The position numbers and the translations under genes are program-made. Of a stretch of 64,000 bases of DNA, positions 26,845-34,897 are shown one piece after another. The stretch lies in assembly GCF_029981845.1 (NCBI RefSeq), contig NZ_CP104164.1, forward strand, positions 62,001-126,000. The letters run 5' to 3'. A model generated the notes under the pieces. That model ran no database searches. It was not told the origin of the DNA and saw only the letters and a list, made by a program, of their open reading frames with translations. This DNA is from Candidatus Bandiella numerosa. GTDB taxonomy: Bacteria; Pseudomonadota; Alphaproteobacteria; Rickettsiales; Midichloriaceae. Positions within the stretch are counted from its first letter, which is position 1. Every line of letters starts with the position of its first letter.

Positions 26845-28118
26845 TTTTCCTTTTTAATTATTTTTTGATTTTGCATAAAGGGTTGTAATTCTTTTGGAAT
26901 AGAAATACTACCATCTTCATTTTGGTAATTCTCTATAATTGCGATCATTGTTCTACCCACCGCTAAACCAGACCCATTTAATGTATGAACAAAGTAATTT
27001 TTACCATCTTTAAGTGATTTATATCTAGCTTTCATCCTTCTTGCTTGGAACTCACCACAGTTTGAACAACTAGAAATCTCTCTATACCTTTTTTCGTATG
27101 GCAACCAAACCTCAAGATCATAAGTTTTTTGTGAACAAAATCCTGTGTCTTGAGTACAAAGAAGTGCCACTCTGTATGGTAATTCCAATTTTTGTAAAAT
27201 AGCTTCTGCAGCATTCGTTATTCTTTCTAATTCATTTACTGACTCTTCTGGCTTTACAATGCTTATTAATTCCACTTTGGAAAATTGATGTTGCCTTATC
27301 ATTCCTTTGGTATCTCTTCCAGCACTTCCAGCTTCTGAACGAAAACATTGGGTATAAGCCGTGTATCTTCGTGGCAATTCGCTCTCAGCTATAATTTCAT
27401 CAGCTGCCATGCACACAAGAGGGATCTCAGAAGTAGGTATCAGTCTATAACCATTGGTAGTTTTAAATGAATCCTCTTCAAATTTTGGCAATTGACCAGC
27501 TTTAAACATCGTTTCTTCCAGTACTAATGCTGGAGTGGAAACTTCTTCAAAACCAAACTCTCTCACATGAACATCAAGCATAAAAGTTGCAAGTGCCCTC
27601 TCTAATCTTACAAAATCCTTTCTTAATATAACAAATCTTGAACCTGAAATTTTTGTTGCAGTCTCAAAATCCATTAATCCTAAACTTTCGCCTATATCGT
27701 AATGCGAACGAACTGTAAAATCAAAATGCCTTGGCTCTCCAAATTTTCTTATAATCTGATTATCTTCTTCTTTTTCACCATATGGAACCCCTTCTTCAAG
27801 AAGGTTAGGAAGCGAAATCAAAAAGTTATTGAGTTTTTCTTGCGCCTCATTTTTTTGCTCTTCCAGAATATGTATTTTATGCTTGATTTCATAACCCCTC
27901 TCCTTCAATATTTCAAATTTTTCATCCTTATGATCAATGAAAGACATTTGTTTGGCAACTTCATTTCTTTCATGTTGTAAATCCTGAATTTTAGATTTAT
28001 TCTCCCGCACAATATTATCAATGAACAATATTTCTTCAGAGCATGGACGAATGCCTCTACCTTCCATCCCCTTATCAAATAATTTACTATTTTCTCTTAT
28101 AAATTTAATATCATGCAT
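26841..28118 (-). CDS. serS: Seryl-tRNA synthetase
   Basis: Class II synthetase charging tRNA(Ser). The 425-residue protein opens MHDIKFIRENSKLFDKGMEGRG and has the long antiparallel coiled coil (about residues 40-100). Motif 2 is CFRSEAGSAGRDTKGMIRQHQF and motif 3 is NGSGLAVGRTMIAIIENYQN. SCSNCGEFQARRMKARYK, which binds the acceptor, is also present. Normal length. It lies in tatC-serS-RDD order with 2-bp and overlapping junctions, an operon. Confidence 0.97.
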   Translation of the reverse strand: MHDIKFIRENSKLFDKGMEGRGIRPCSEEILFIDNIVRENKSKIQDLQHERNEVAKQMSFIDHKDEKFEILKERGYEIKHKIHILEEQKNEAQEKLNNFLISLPNLLEEGVPYGEKEEDNQIIRKFGEPRHFDFTVRSHYDIGESLGLMDFETATKISGSRFVILRKDFVRLERALATFMLDVHVREFGFEEVSTPALVLEETMFKAGQLPKFEEDSFKTTNGYRLIPTSEIPLVCMAADEIIAESELPRRYTAYTQCFRSEAGSAGRDTKGMIRQHQFSKVELISIVKPEESVNELERITNAAEAILQKLELPYRVALLCTQDTGFCSQKTYDLEVWLPYEKRYREISSCSNCGEFQARRMKARYKSLKDGKNYFVHTLNGSGLAVGRTMIAIIENYQNEDGSISIPKELQPFMQNQKIIKKEK

Positions 28119-28120
28119 AC

Positions 28121-28882
28121 TTATTTTACTCTTTTACATAAAATTATAGAAATTTCATATAACAACACAAGCGGTAATGCAAGTATCACTTGGCTAATTA
28201 CATCTGGTGGAGTAAGTATAGCAGCTAAAATAAAAATTAATACTATCGAATATCTCCTAAATTTTTTTAATTGATGATAGTTAATAATTTTTAATTTTGT
28301 TAACATCACTAATAATATAGGCAATTGAAATGCCAATCCAAAACCTATGAATAACTCCACAATTAAATCTACGTATTCACTTATCTTTGCTTCTAATATA
28401 ATTGGAATGCCGTGTTTAGGAGTTATATCTTGAAAACTTATAAAAAATCTCCAAGTTATTGGCATTACAACGAAGTATACCAATAGTACCCCTATCAAAA
28501 ATAACATTGGAGGAAAAAATATATATGGCATAACAACCTTTTTTTCCTTTTTATATAGCCCTGGTTCTAAGAATTTATAAAGCTGATAGAAAAAAATTGG
28601 CGAACATAAAAAGAGACTTGAAATAAAAGAAATTTTTAGTTCAGTCATAAAACCTTCCGTTAACTTAGTGTATATAAAGTGAAAATTTCCCTCTCCCTCT
28701 GAAAGCTTTGAGAGTGGCTTTGAGAGCAAATAAAATATATCCCAACTAAATTGAAAAGTGATTATGGTAATAATTATAAAAGAAAATACCACCTTCATTA
28801 AGCAATATTTAAACTCTAAAAGATGTTCCTCAAGAGTAAATCTTTTTAGCTTATGCTTGCTATTTTTTGACATTGTATACAA
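28121..28882 (-). CDS. tatC: Twin-arginine translocase subunit TatC
   Basis: Core receptor of the Tat pathway that exports folded proteins. The 253-residue protein has six membrane helices, the N-terminal LEEHLLEFKYCLMKV, the periplasmic loop with FHFIYTKLTEGFMTELKIS, PIFFYQLYKFLEPGLYKKEK and the last helices RRYSIVLIFILAAILTPPDVISQ. Another ATG three codons in (28873) is an equal start candidate. Just upstream are two to three direct repeats of a GTACACAAAT motif. tatA/tatB are not nearby. Confidence 0.96.
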   Translation of the reverse strand: MYTMSKNSKHKLKRFTLEEHLLEFKYCLMKVVFSFIIITIITFQFSWDIFYLLSKPLSKLSEGEGNFHFIYTKLTEGFMTELKISFISSLFLCSPIFFYQLYKFLEPGLYKKEKKVVMPYIFFPPMLFLIGVLLVYFVVMPITWRFFISFQDITPKHGIPIILEAKISEYVDLIVELFIGFGLAFQLPILLVMLTKLKIINYHQLKKFRRYSIVLIFILAAILTPPDVISQVILALPLVLLYEISIILCKRVK

Positions 28883-28899
28883 ATATTAATCTAGCAATT

Positions 28900-28953
28900 G
28901 TACACAAATGCTCCCAAAAAATCAAGTTATGTACAAATAACCCAAAAAATCAA
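28900..28953. repeat. Short direct repeats upstream of tatC
   Basis: Two ~24-bp copies (28900-28925 and 28931-28953) of GTAC(AC)AAAT, 3-5 nt, CCCAAAAAATCAA, preceded at 28875 by a third GTATACAAAT. They lie within 70 bp of the tatC start. They could be operator-like sites, or just slippage products. Confidence 0.5.
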
Positions 28954-29005
28954 AAAACCTCTTTCTTCTTCTCTCATGAAATCCGCGCAAAACTTTCAAC
29001 GCTAT

Positions 29006-29907
29006 TTACATCCCCCTTCCTGATGAGCCTGTATGACTTAAACGATTATCTTTTTCATGTTGAACATGCGTTTCATTACTGTGATTTTTACCAGGCTGCT
29101 CTAAGATTTTATTTACTCCTTGATTAGACTGTCTAGGTTGCAATTCCCACTCCGCACCATCATGCACTTTATCAAGATTTACTTTCAATTTTGAACTGTT
29201 TAAGCTATTAGTATCCCTACTAAATGCAGTTGAGCTCAATTCACTCTCAAATTGCTTATTTTCTTTTTCCTCAAGAGTCTTAGTTTGTCTTTCTAACTTT
29301 TCTAACTTTACGTATTCACCATCTAACTGTTTTATCGTAATTTTTTCATTATCAATTAAACTGCTTATCTCCCTAGTTAACTCAGCCTTTTTAGCCCCTA
29401 ATTGCCACGATTCTTGTTCTAATTTCCCAAACTCCTCACTCACCCCTTTCATTTTTTGGTTTATTTCATTTAGCATTGCATCTTTTGTGACTTCTCCATA
29501 TTCATTTTTTATTGGATCAGGACCATTCTTTGTTCTACCATAAAGTCTTTCCAATCCTACTAATGCAACTTGCTTCTCTCTCATACCCTGATTTTTTGAG
29601 GCTATTTCATCTTCCACGGGTTTTAAGGCCGTATTTTTTGAGACTATTGCATCCCTAATTTTACTTAATTCACCCTCTACTTTTTCAATTTTTACTAATG
29701 GATCCATTTCATCTGGTATTTTATAGAGCTCCTTACCGTGTTCTTTAGCGGATAGATCTAGATCTTCAGATCACGTAAGTTAGTATTTTCACTATCTTGT
29801 GATATAACACTCATTCTATCAAGATTACTTAGATCTTTAGGTTTTTTTTTAGACGATAAATTAGTAAATGTCTTAAATGCATTTTTTAAGTCCTTCAATA
29901 ATCCCAT
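29006..29907 (-). pseudogene. Coiled-coil protein gene broken by a frameshift
   Basis: Two frames on the minus strand belong together. The first (29907 down to 29758) encodes 49 residues, starting MGLLKDLKNAFKTF, and ends at TAG. The second (open from about 29770, with an ATG at 29707, to 29006) encodes a highly charged, mostly coiled-coil protein (KIEKVEGELSKIRDAIVSK..., GKLEQESWQLGAKKAELTREI, YVKLEKLERQTKTLEEKENK) with a polar His/Ser/Gly tail. The switch falls in a GATCT-rich stretch at 29755-29773; one missing base would join them into about 300 residues. No family recognised, no signal peptide. Could be a decayed effector or a misread base. The shorter 233-codon ORF might also be translated alone. 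Confidence 0.65.
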
Positions 29908-30064
29908 TCACTACCTCTGATTAAATATTAAATATATATTTAATAACTTATAAATTTAATGTCTACCAACAGAAGGTTGTATTTATAACTGAAGTGAAAT
30001 ACTCGGCAGTTTGAAGCTAGGAATTTTAAAAAAGCCCAGCCTCAAAACATGCTATATCTTAATA

Positions 30065-30856
30065 TTACAATTCCAAATGCCCAAAATTGAAATGATCTTG
30101 ATTAATATCAAAAATAAACGCTGTTTTTTCAACAAAATCAACGCAATTATCTGATTCATGCCAACCTTTATGCTTTATTTTTTGACTGCCCCAAGATGCA
30201 CATTCTTTAAATTTTCCATCTTCACACTTAAACCTTTCTGGGTGAAATGAATTCTCTCCCATTAACTCAGTATAATTATCACAAGTTAGCTCTTTTCCAC
30301 CAAATCCCAAAAATAAATCTTTTTGATATGGATGATCCTTTCTGATAGTTAAAAAGGCTTTAGTAAAACCATCATCTGCTTTGCAAATATTAGCCATATT
30401 GCCAATACTATTAGAAATGCTATCTTTCTTATCCAAAAATTTATCCGCAATAAATATACCAGAAAATTCATAAACATTATTTTTAGTAAAATAATGAGAA
30501 GATACATTAGATAAAAAATTTTCAATTTTATTCAAAACACCATTAACAAAAGGTGAGCTGGTATATTCACAAATCGTTCTGTCTGACACAGTTGGGCTTG
30601 ACCCAGTTAGCCCAATATTAAATAATGCAGCTGGCTCATCATCTATAGTGATAACCCTTGCTAATTTACAATCACTTTCACTACCATTATCACCTCTACC
30701 TCCCCATAATTTTAACTTTCCTTCCACACCTTTTTCACAATGTTTACCATCTCCATAGCTTCCGCATGAGATTGGATTATTTATAAAGTTGAAAATTTGC
30801 TCAAGAAGCTCTTTTGAATCTTGGTTATTTTTGATAATTTTTATTGTTGTAGTCAT
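30065..30856 (-). CDS. Unrecognised 263-residue cysteine-containing protein
   Basis: No family recognised with confidence. The protein has about ten cysteines in SCGSYGDGKHCEKG, SDCKLARVITID, RTICEYTS, NICKADDG, ELTCDNY, FKCEDGKFKECASW and SDNCVDF. It has no signal peptide or membrane segment. The middle part (ARVITIDDEPAALFNIGLTG followed by FSGIFIADKFLDKKDSISNSIGN) vaguely recalls a GNAT fold, but the acetyl-CoA loop is not evident. ATG at 30856. It sits between the broken coiled-coil gene and cysS, in an accessory stretch. Cys-rich cytosolic proteins can bind metal or, if secreted, form disulfides; neither is shown. Confidence 0.7.
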   Translation of the reverse strand: MTTTIKIIKNNQDSKELLEQIFNFINNPISCGSYGDGKHCEKGVEGKLKLWGGRGDNGSESDCKLARVITIDDEPAALFNIGLTGSSPTVSDRTICEYTSSPFVNGVLNKIENFLSNVSSHYFTKNNVYEFSGIFIADKFLDKKDSISNSIGNMANICKADDGFTKAFLTIRKDHPYQKDLFLGFGGKELTCDNYTELMGENSFHPERFKCEDGKFKECASWGSQKIKHKGWHESDNCVDFVEKTAFIFDINQDHFNFGHLEL

Positions 30857-30913
30857 AAAACACCCCTGTAAAATATGAGGTATATTATAAACTATTGCTT
30901 AAAAATTGCAAAA

Positions 30914-32254
30914 TTAAATTATCTCGTATCCATCTTTTGTGTCGACAATCTTATAACCTTGCTCCTCTATTTGCATCCTAATTTTATCAGCTTCTTCCCA
31001 TTTTTTATTTGCCTTTAGTTTTTTTCTTTCTTCTGCAAGCTCTATAATTTCTGGAGTTAATTGAATTTCTCCAAACTTCTCTTCAAGATTAAGTCCTAAA
31101 AAGTCACAACAATTAAGCATATCTATAGCATAATTTTCATCCCCTTCTTGCGCTTTGCTTGATAATTTATGAATGAAGGAAAGTGCAAGAGGTGTGTTTA
31201 AATCATCTGCTATATATGATAAAAATTCATCTGGTATCTTTCTTGAATTTGCATCAAATTTCTCACCATACTTTTGAATAAATTTTTGAAATTTAGTTAT
31301 GCTTTTTTGTGAATCTTCTAATGCTTTTTGATTAAAATCCAGTGGTCTTCTATAATGTGAGGTTAAGTAAAAATACCTCAGCGCCACTCCACTAATTCCT
31401 CTATCTAACAGCTCTTTAACAGTTATGAAATTTCCAAGACTTTTGCTCATCTTATCACCTTCTACTGTCAAAAATCCATTATGGACCCAGTATTTTGCAA
31501 ATTTGTTATTTTTTGATTCACAAATACTTTGGGCTATTTCATTTTCATGGTGAGGAAAAACCAAATCAACACCACCACCGTGAATATCAAAATTATCACC
31601 CAAATATTTTTTACTCATAACAGAGCATTCGATATGCCAACCAGGTCTTCCATTGCCCCATGGACTATAAAAATACATTTTTTCATGTTGTTTTTTTGGC
31701 TTCCATAACACAAAATCCATTGGATTTTTCTTTAGCTCCGAAATCTCAATCCTTGCACCAATATCTTGATCATCAATTTTCCTTTTTGAAAGCCTACCAT
31801 AATCACCATAACTATCGATGTCAAAATATACGTGCCCATCACTAACGTAAGCGTGGCCTAGTTCTATAAGCCTTGTTATCATAGATATCATCTCGGGAAT
31901 ATTTTCTGTAGCTTTAGGCTCTTGATTAGGAATTAAGCAATTTAGATGGCCTAAATCCTCATGAAAATATTGTGTTATTCTAGTTGTTAATAACTCAATA
32001 CTCTCATTATTTTTATTTGCAGCGTCAATTATCTTATCATCAACATCAGTTATATTTCTTACGTAGGTAACCTTGGAATATACATTTCTCAATAGCCTAA
32101 ATAAAAGATCAAAAATCACGGATGACCTAGCATTGCCTATGTGCGGCCTATCATAAACAGTAGGACCACATACATACATCTTAATATCACTTTTATCAAT
32201 AGGTACAAACTCTTCTTTTTTACCAGAGAGAGTATTTGTTAAAAAAATTTTCAA
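30914..32254 (-). CDS. cysS: Cysteinyl-tRNA synthetase
   Basis: Class I synthetase, 446 residues. HIGH-type motif PTVYDRPHIGNARS (His38-Asn41), KMSKS at 268-272, zinc ligands Cys29, Cys210, His235 and Glu239, ITDVDDKIIDAA and GRPGWHIECSVMS. Normal length for the family. It follows lpd by 8 bp on the same strand, so it may be carried on the sucA-sucB-lpd transcript. Confidence 0.97.
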   Translation of the reverse strand: MKIFLTNTLSGKKEEFVPIDKSDIKMYVCGPTVYDRPHIGNARSSVIFDLLFRLLRNVYSKVTYVRNITDVDDKIIDAANKNNESIELLTTRITQYFHEDLGHLNCLIPNQEPKATENIPEMISMITRLIELGHAYVSDGHVYFDIDSYGDYGRLSKRKIDDQDIGARIEISELKKNPMDFVLWKPKKQHEKMYFYSPWGNGRPGWHIECSVMSKKYLGDNFDIHGGGVDLVFPHHENEIAQSICESKNNKFAKYWVHNGFLTVEGDKMSKSLGNFITVKELLDRGISGVALRYFYLTSHYRRPLDFNQKALEDSQKSITKFQKFIQKYGEKFDANSRKIPDEFLSYIADDLNTPLALSFIHKLSSKAQEGDENYAIDMLNCCDFLGLNLEEKFGEIQLTPEIIELAEERKKLKANKKWEEADKIRMQIEEQGYKIVDTKDGYEII

Positions 32255-32262
32255 GTTCTAAA

Positions 32263-33666
32263 TTATAAATGAATTGGTTTAAAATATGCGGCAAGAGAGG
32301 CCTCTTTTATCGCTTCATTTAATGTTGGATGTGGATTGCAAATCCTTGCTAAATCTTCTGATGCCGCCTTAAATTCCATAGCAACTGTTGCCTCAGCAAT
32401 TAATTCTCCCGCTGCATCACCAATAATATGAACACCTAAAATTTGGTCAGTTTTTTTACATGCAATAATCTTAACAAAACCATCTGTCTCACCGGAAGTT
32501 CTGGCTCTGCTATTAGCAAGAAATGGAAATTTGCCAATTTTGTATTCAACATTATTATTTTTTAATTCATCCTCAGTTTTGCCAACAGAAGCAATTTCTG
32601 GATGCGTATAAACTACACCAGGTATGGTATCATAATTGACATGTCCATGTTGCCCATCAATAATTTCAGCCACAACAACACCTTCATCAGATGCTTTATG
32701 CGCAAGCATTTGTCCAGCAATAACGTCTCCTATTGCATAAATATTCGAAATATTCGTCTTAAATTGCCCGTTTACCATAACCCTACCCTTTTCATCCAAT
32801 TTGATGCCAATTTTACCTAAATTCAATGATTCTGTATTAGGTTTTCTACCAACAGCCACCAAAACAACATCGCAATCAACTTTTTCCGAATTGCCTCCAG
32901 ATATTGACGTAATCTCAACTTCCACTTTACCGTTCTTAATTTGCGCTGAGGTTACTTTGGAAGAAAGTTTAAAGGTTAATCCCTGCTTTTCAAATACTTT
33001 CCTTGCTTCTTTTCTTATGTCACTGTCAAAACCAAATAAGATGTTGTCTGCAAATTCTACAACTTCAACTTTAGCACCAAGTCTTGACCATACCGAACCT
33101 AGCTCAAGCCCAATTACTCCACCCCCTATTACAATCATCTTTTTAGGAACTTTTTTGAGAGATAACGCACCATCTGAAGTAACTATTTTTTCTTCATCAA
33201 TTTTGATATTTGGCAAAGTCACTGGAACAGAACCTGTTGCAATTATTATGTTATCTGCTTCTAATAACTTATTTTCACCACCATTTAAAGCTACAGATAT
33301 TTTATTATTTGACTCAAATTTGCCAAGCCCGTTAAAATAATCAACTTTATTCTTTTTGAATAGACCAGCTATACCTTGTCCCAAACCAGAAACTGTTGAA
33401 TCCTTAGTTTTCATTATTTTATCTAATGAAAAACTAATATCCTTACATTCTATTCCTCTTGAAGCAAAATTATGTTTTGCATCATGATATTTATGAGTGA
33501 TATTTAATAATGACTTCGATGGTATGCACCCAACATTTAGACATGTACCACCTATAAATTGCTTGTTATCTATACATGCAACTTTTTTACCAAGCTGAGC
33601 AGCCTTAATAGCAGCAACATATCCACCTGGGCCACCGCCTATAATTAAAACATCATACTTTTCCAT
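32263..33666 (-). CDS. lpdA: Dihydrolipoyl dehydrogenase (E3), 2-oxoglutarate dehydrogenase-linked
   Basis: FAD enzyme that reoxidises dihydrolipoamide with NAD+. The 467-residue protein has the FAD loop IIGGGPGGYVAAI, redox pair Cys42-Cys47 in GGTCLNVGCIPSKSLL, NAD fold VIGGGVIGLELGSVWSRLG, and the C-terminal His-Glu pair in CNPHPTLNEAIKE. Gene order sucA-sucB-lpd places it with the 2-oxoglutarate complex. A second E3 lies at 52051-53460 beside pdhC, so each complex appears to have its own copy. Confidence 0.96.
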   Translation of the reverse strand: MEKYDVLIIGGGPGGYVAAIKAAQLGKKVACIDNKQFIGGTCLNVGCIPSKSLLNITHKYHDAKHNFASRGIECKDISFSLDKIMKTKDSTVSGLGQGIAGLFKKNKVDYFNGLGKFESNNKISVALNGGENKLLEADNIIIATGSVPVTLPNIKIDEEKIVTSDGALSLKKVPKKMIVIGGGVIGLELGSVWSRLGAKVEVVEFADNILFGFDSDIRKEARKVFEKQGLTFKLSSKVTSAQIKNGKVEVEITSISGGNSEKVDCDVVLVAVGRKPNTESLNLGKIGIKLDEKGRVMVNGQFKTNISNIYAIGDVIAGQMLAHKASDEGVVVAEIIDGQHGHVNYDTIPGVVYTHPEIASVGKTEDELKNNNVEYKIGKFPFLANSRARTSGETDGFVKIIACKKTDQILGVHIIGDAAGELIAEATVAMEFKAASEDLARICNPHPTLNEAIKEASLAAYFKPIHL

Positions 33667-33689
33667 AATACCAAACCCTTAATAATTTA

Positions 33690-34883
33690 CTATAATCCAA
33701 ACAAAAGCTTCTCAGGCGTTTCTACCATATCTTTTATTCTCTTTAAAAATGTAACAGCCTCACCTCCATCTACTACTCTATGATCATATGAAAGAGCTAT
33801 GTACATCATAGGACGTATGACAACCTGACCTGAAACAGCAATTGGTCTTTCTACTATATTGTGCATGCCAAGTATACCAGATTGAGGTGGATTAATTATT
33901 GGAGTGGACAGTAAAGAACCATATATTCCACCATTTGTAATACTAAATGTCCCACCTTGCATGTCACTCATTGCAAGTTTACCTTCTCTGGCTTTTTTAC
34001 CAAGATTTACAATATTTTTCTCAATATCTGCATGGTTCATTTTATCAGCATTTTTAACAACTGGAACAACAAGCCCATGCTCCGTTCCAACAGCCACACC
34101 TATATTATAATAATTCTTGTAGACTAAATACTCTCCGTCTATTTCAGCATTAATCGCTGGTATTTCCTTTAAAGCAACAACTGTAGCTTTAACGAAAAAT
34201 GACATAAATCCAAGTTTTACACCATATTTCTCTTTAAATGCATCCTGGTAATCTTTTCTGCATTTCATAACCGCCGACATATCTACTTCATTAAAAGTTG
34301 ATAATATTGCAGCAGTGTTTTGAGAATCTTTGAGCCTTTTAGCAATTGTTTGTCTCAACCTGGTCATTTTTATTCTTTCCTCAAGTTGCTCATGAGGTTG
34401 AGAAATTACTGAATTTTGAGTCTGAGAGTTTGATATCGCAGATAGGACATCACCTTTGGTAACACGCCCATCCTTCCCTGTAGTATTGGCTATATTTTGC
34501 AAATTATGCTCTGATGCAATTTTACTGGCAGCTGGAGAAAAAATTTGATCCCTAGTAATCTGTAGCTGTGTATGTTGAGCATCTTTAACATCTATAGTGC
34601 CTTCATTTGTAGCTGCCTTAATATTTTTTTGTATTTCTGCAACCCCTCCCTCTTCAAGAGAACCTAAAGTATCACCTACCGCTACTACATCTCCTTCATT
34701 AAATTTAATTTCATTAATAATTCCTGAAACAGGCGCATTCACTTCCAACGTTATTTTATCAGTTTCCAGCTCTAATAAAATTTCATCAACTTTAATTTGC
34801 TCCCCAACTTTTTTGTGCCATTTTGCCACAGTAGCTTCTGTAACTGACTCTCCCAACGATGGAACTGTAATATTCACTGCCAT
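33690..34883 (-). CDS. sucB: 2-oxoglutarate dehydrogenase E2, dihydrolipoyl succinyltransferase
   Basis: Core of the 2-oxoglutarate complex. The 397-residue protein has one lipoyl domain with Lys43 in ELETDKITLEV, a peripheral-subunit binding domain (FSPAASKIASEHNL...GRVTKGDVLS, about 113-150), and the acyltransferase domain with FSITNGGIYGSLLSTPIINPPQ and catalytic SYDHRVVDGGEAVTFL. Normal length for SucB. It is 14 bp from sucA and 23 bp from lpd. Confidence 0.97.
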   Translation of the reverse strand: MAVNITVPSLGESVTEATVAKWHKKVGEQIKVDEILLELETDKITLEVNAPVSGIINEIKFNEGDVVAVGDTLGSLEEGGVAEIQKNIKAATNEGTIDVKDAQHTQLQITRDQIFSPAASKIASEHNLQNIANTTGKDGRVTKGDVLSAISNSQTQNSVISQPHEQLEERIKMTRLRQTIAKRLKDSQNTAAILSTFNEVDMSAVMKCRKDYQDAFKEKYGVKLGFMSFFVKATVVALKEIPAINAEIDGEYLVYKNYYNIGVAVGTEHGLVVPVVKNADKMNHADIEKNIVNLGKKAREGKLAMSDMQGGTFSITNGGIYGSLLSTPIINPPQSGILGMHNIVERPIAVSGQVVIRPMMYIALSYDHRVVDGGEAVTFLKRIKDMVETPEKLLFGL

Positions 34884-34897
34884 AATTTTAACTCCTA

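Noticed and set aside
28867..29127. Plus-strand 86-codon ORF
   Set aside because: It overlaps the tatC start and the coiled-coil gene on the other strand and has no family features.
32801..33340. Plus-strand 179-codon ORF
   Set aside because: It is a Ser/Thr/Pro-rich antisense reading of lpdA, a typical shadow frame.
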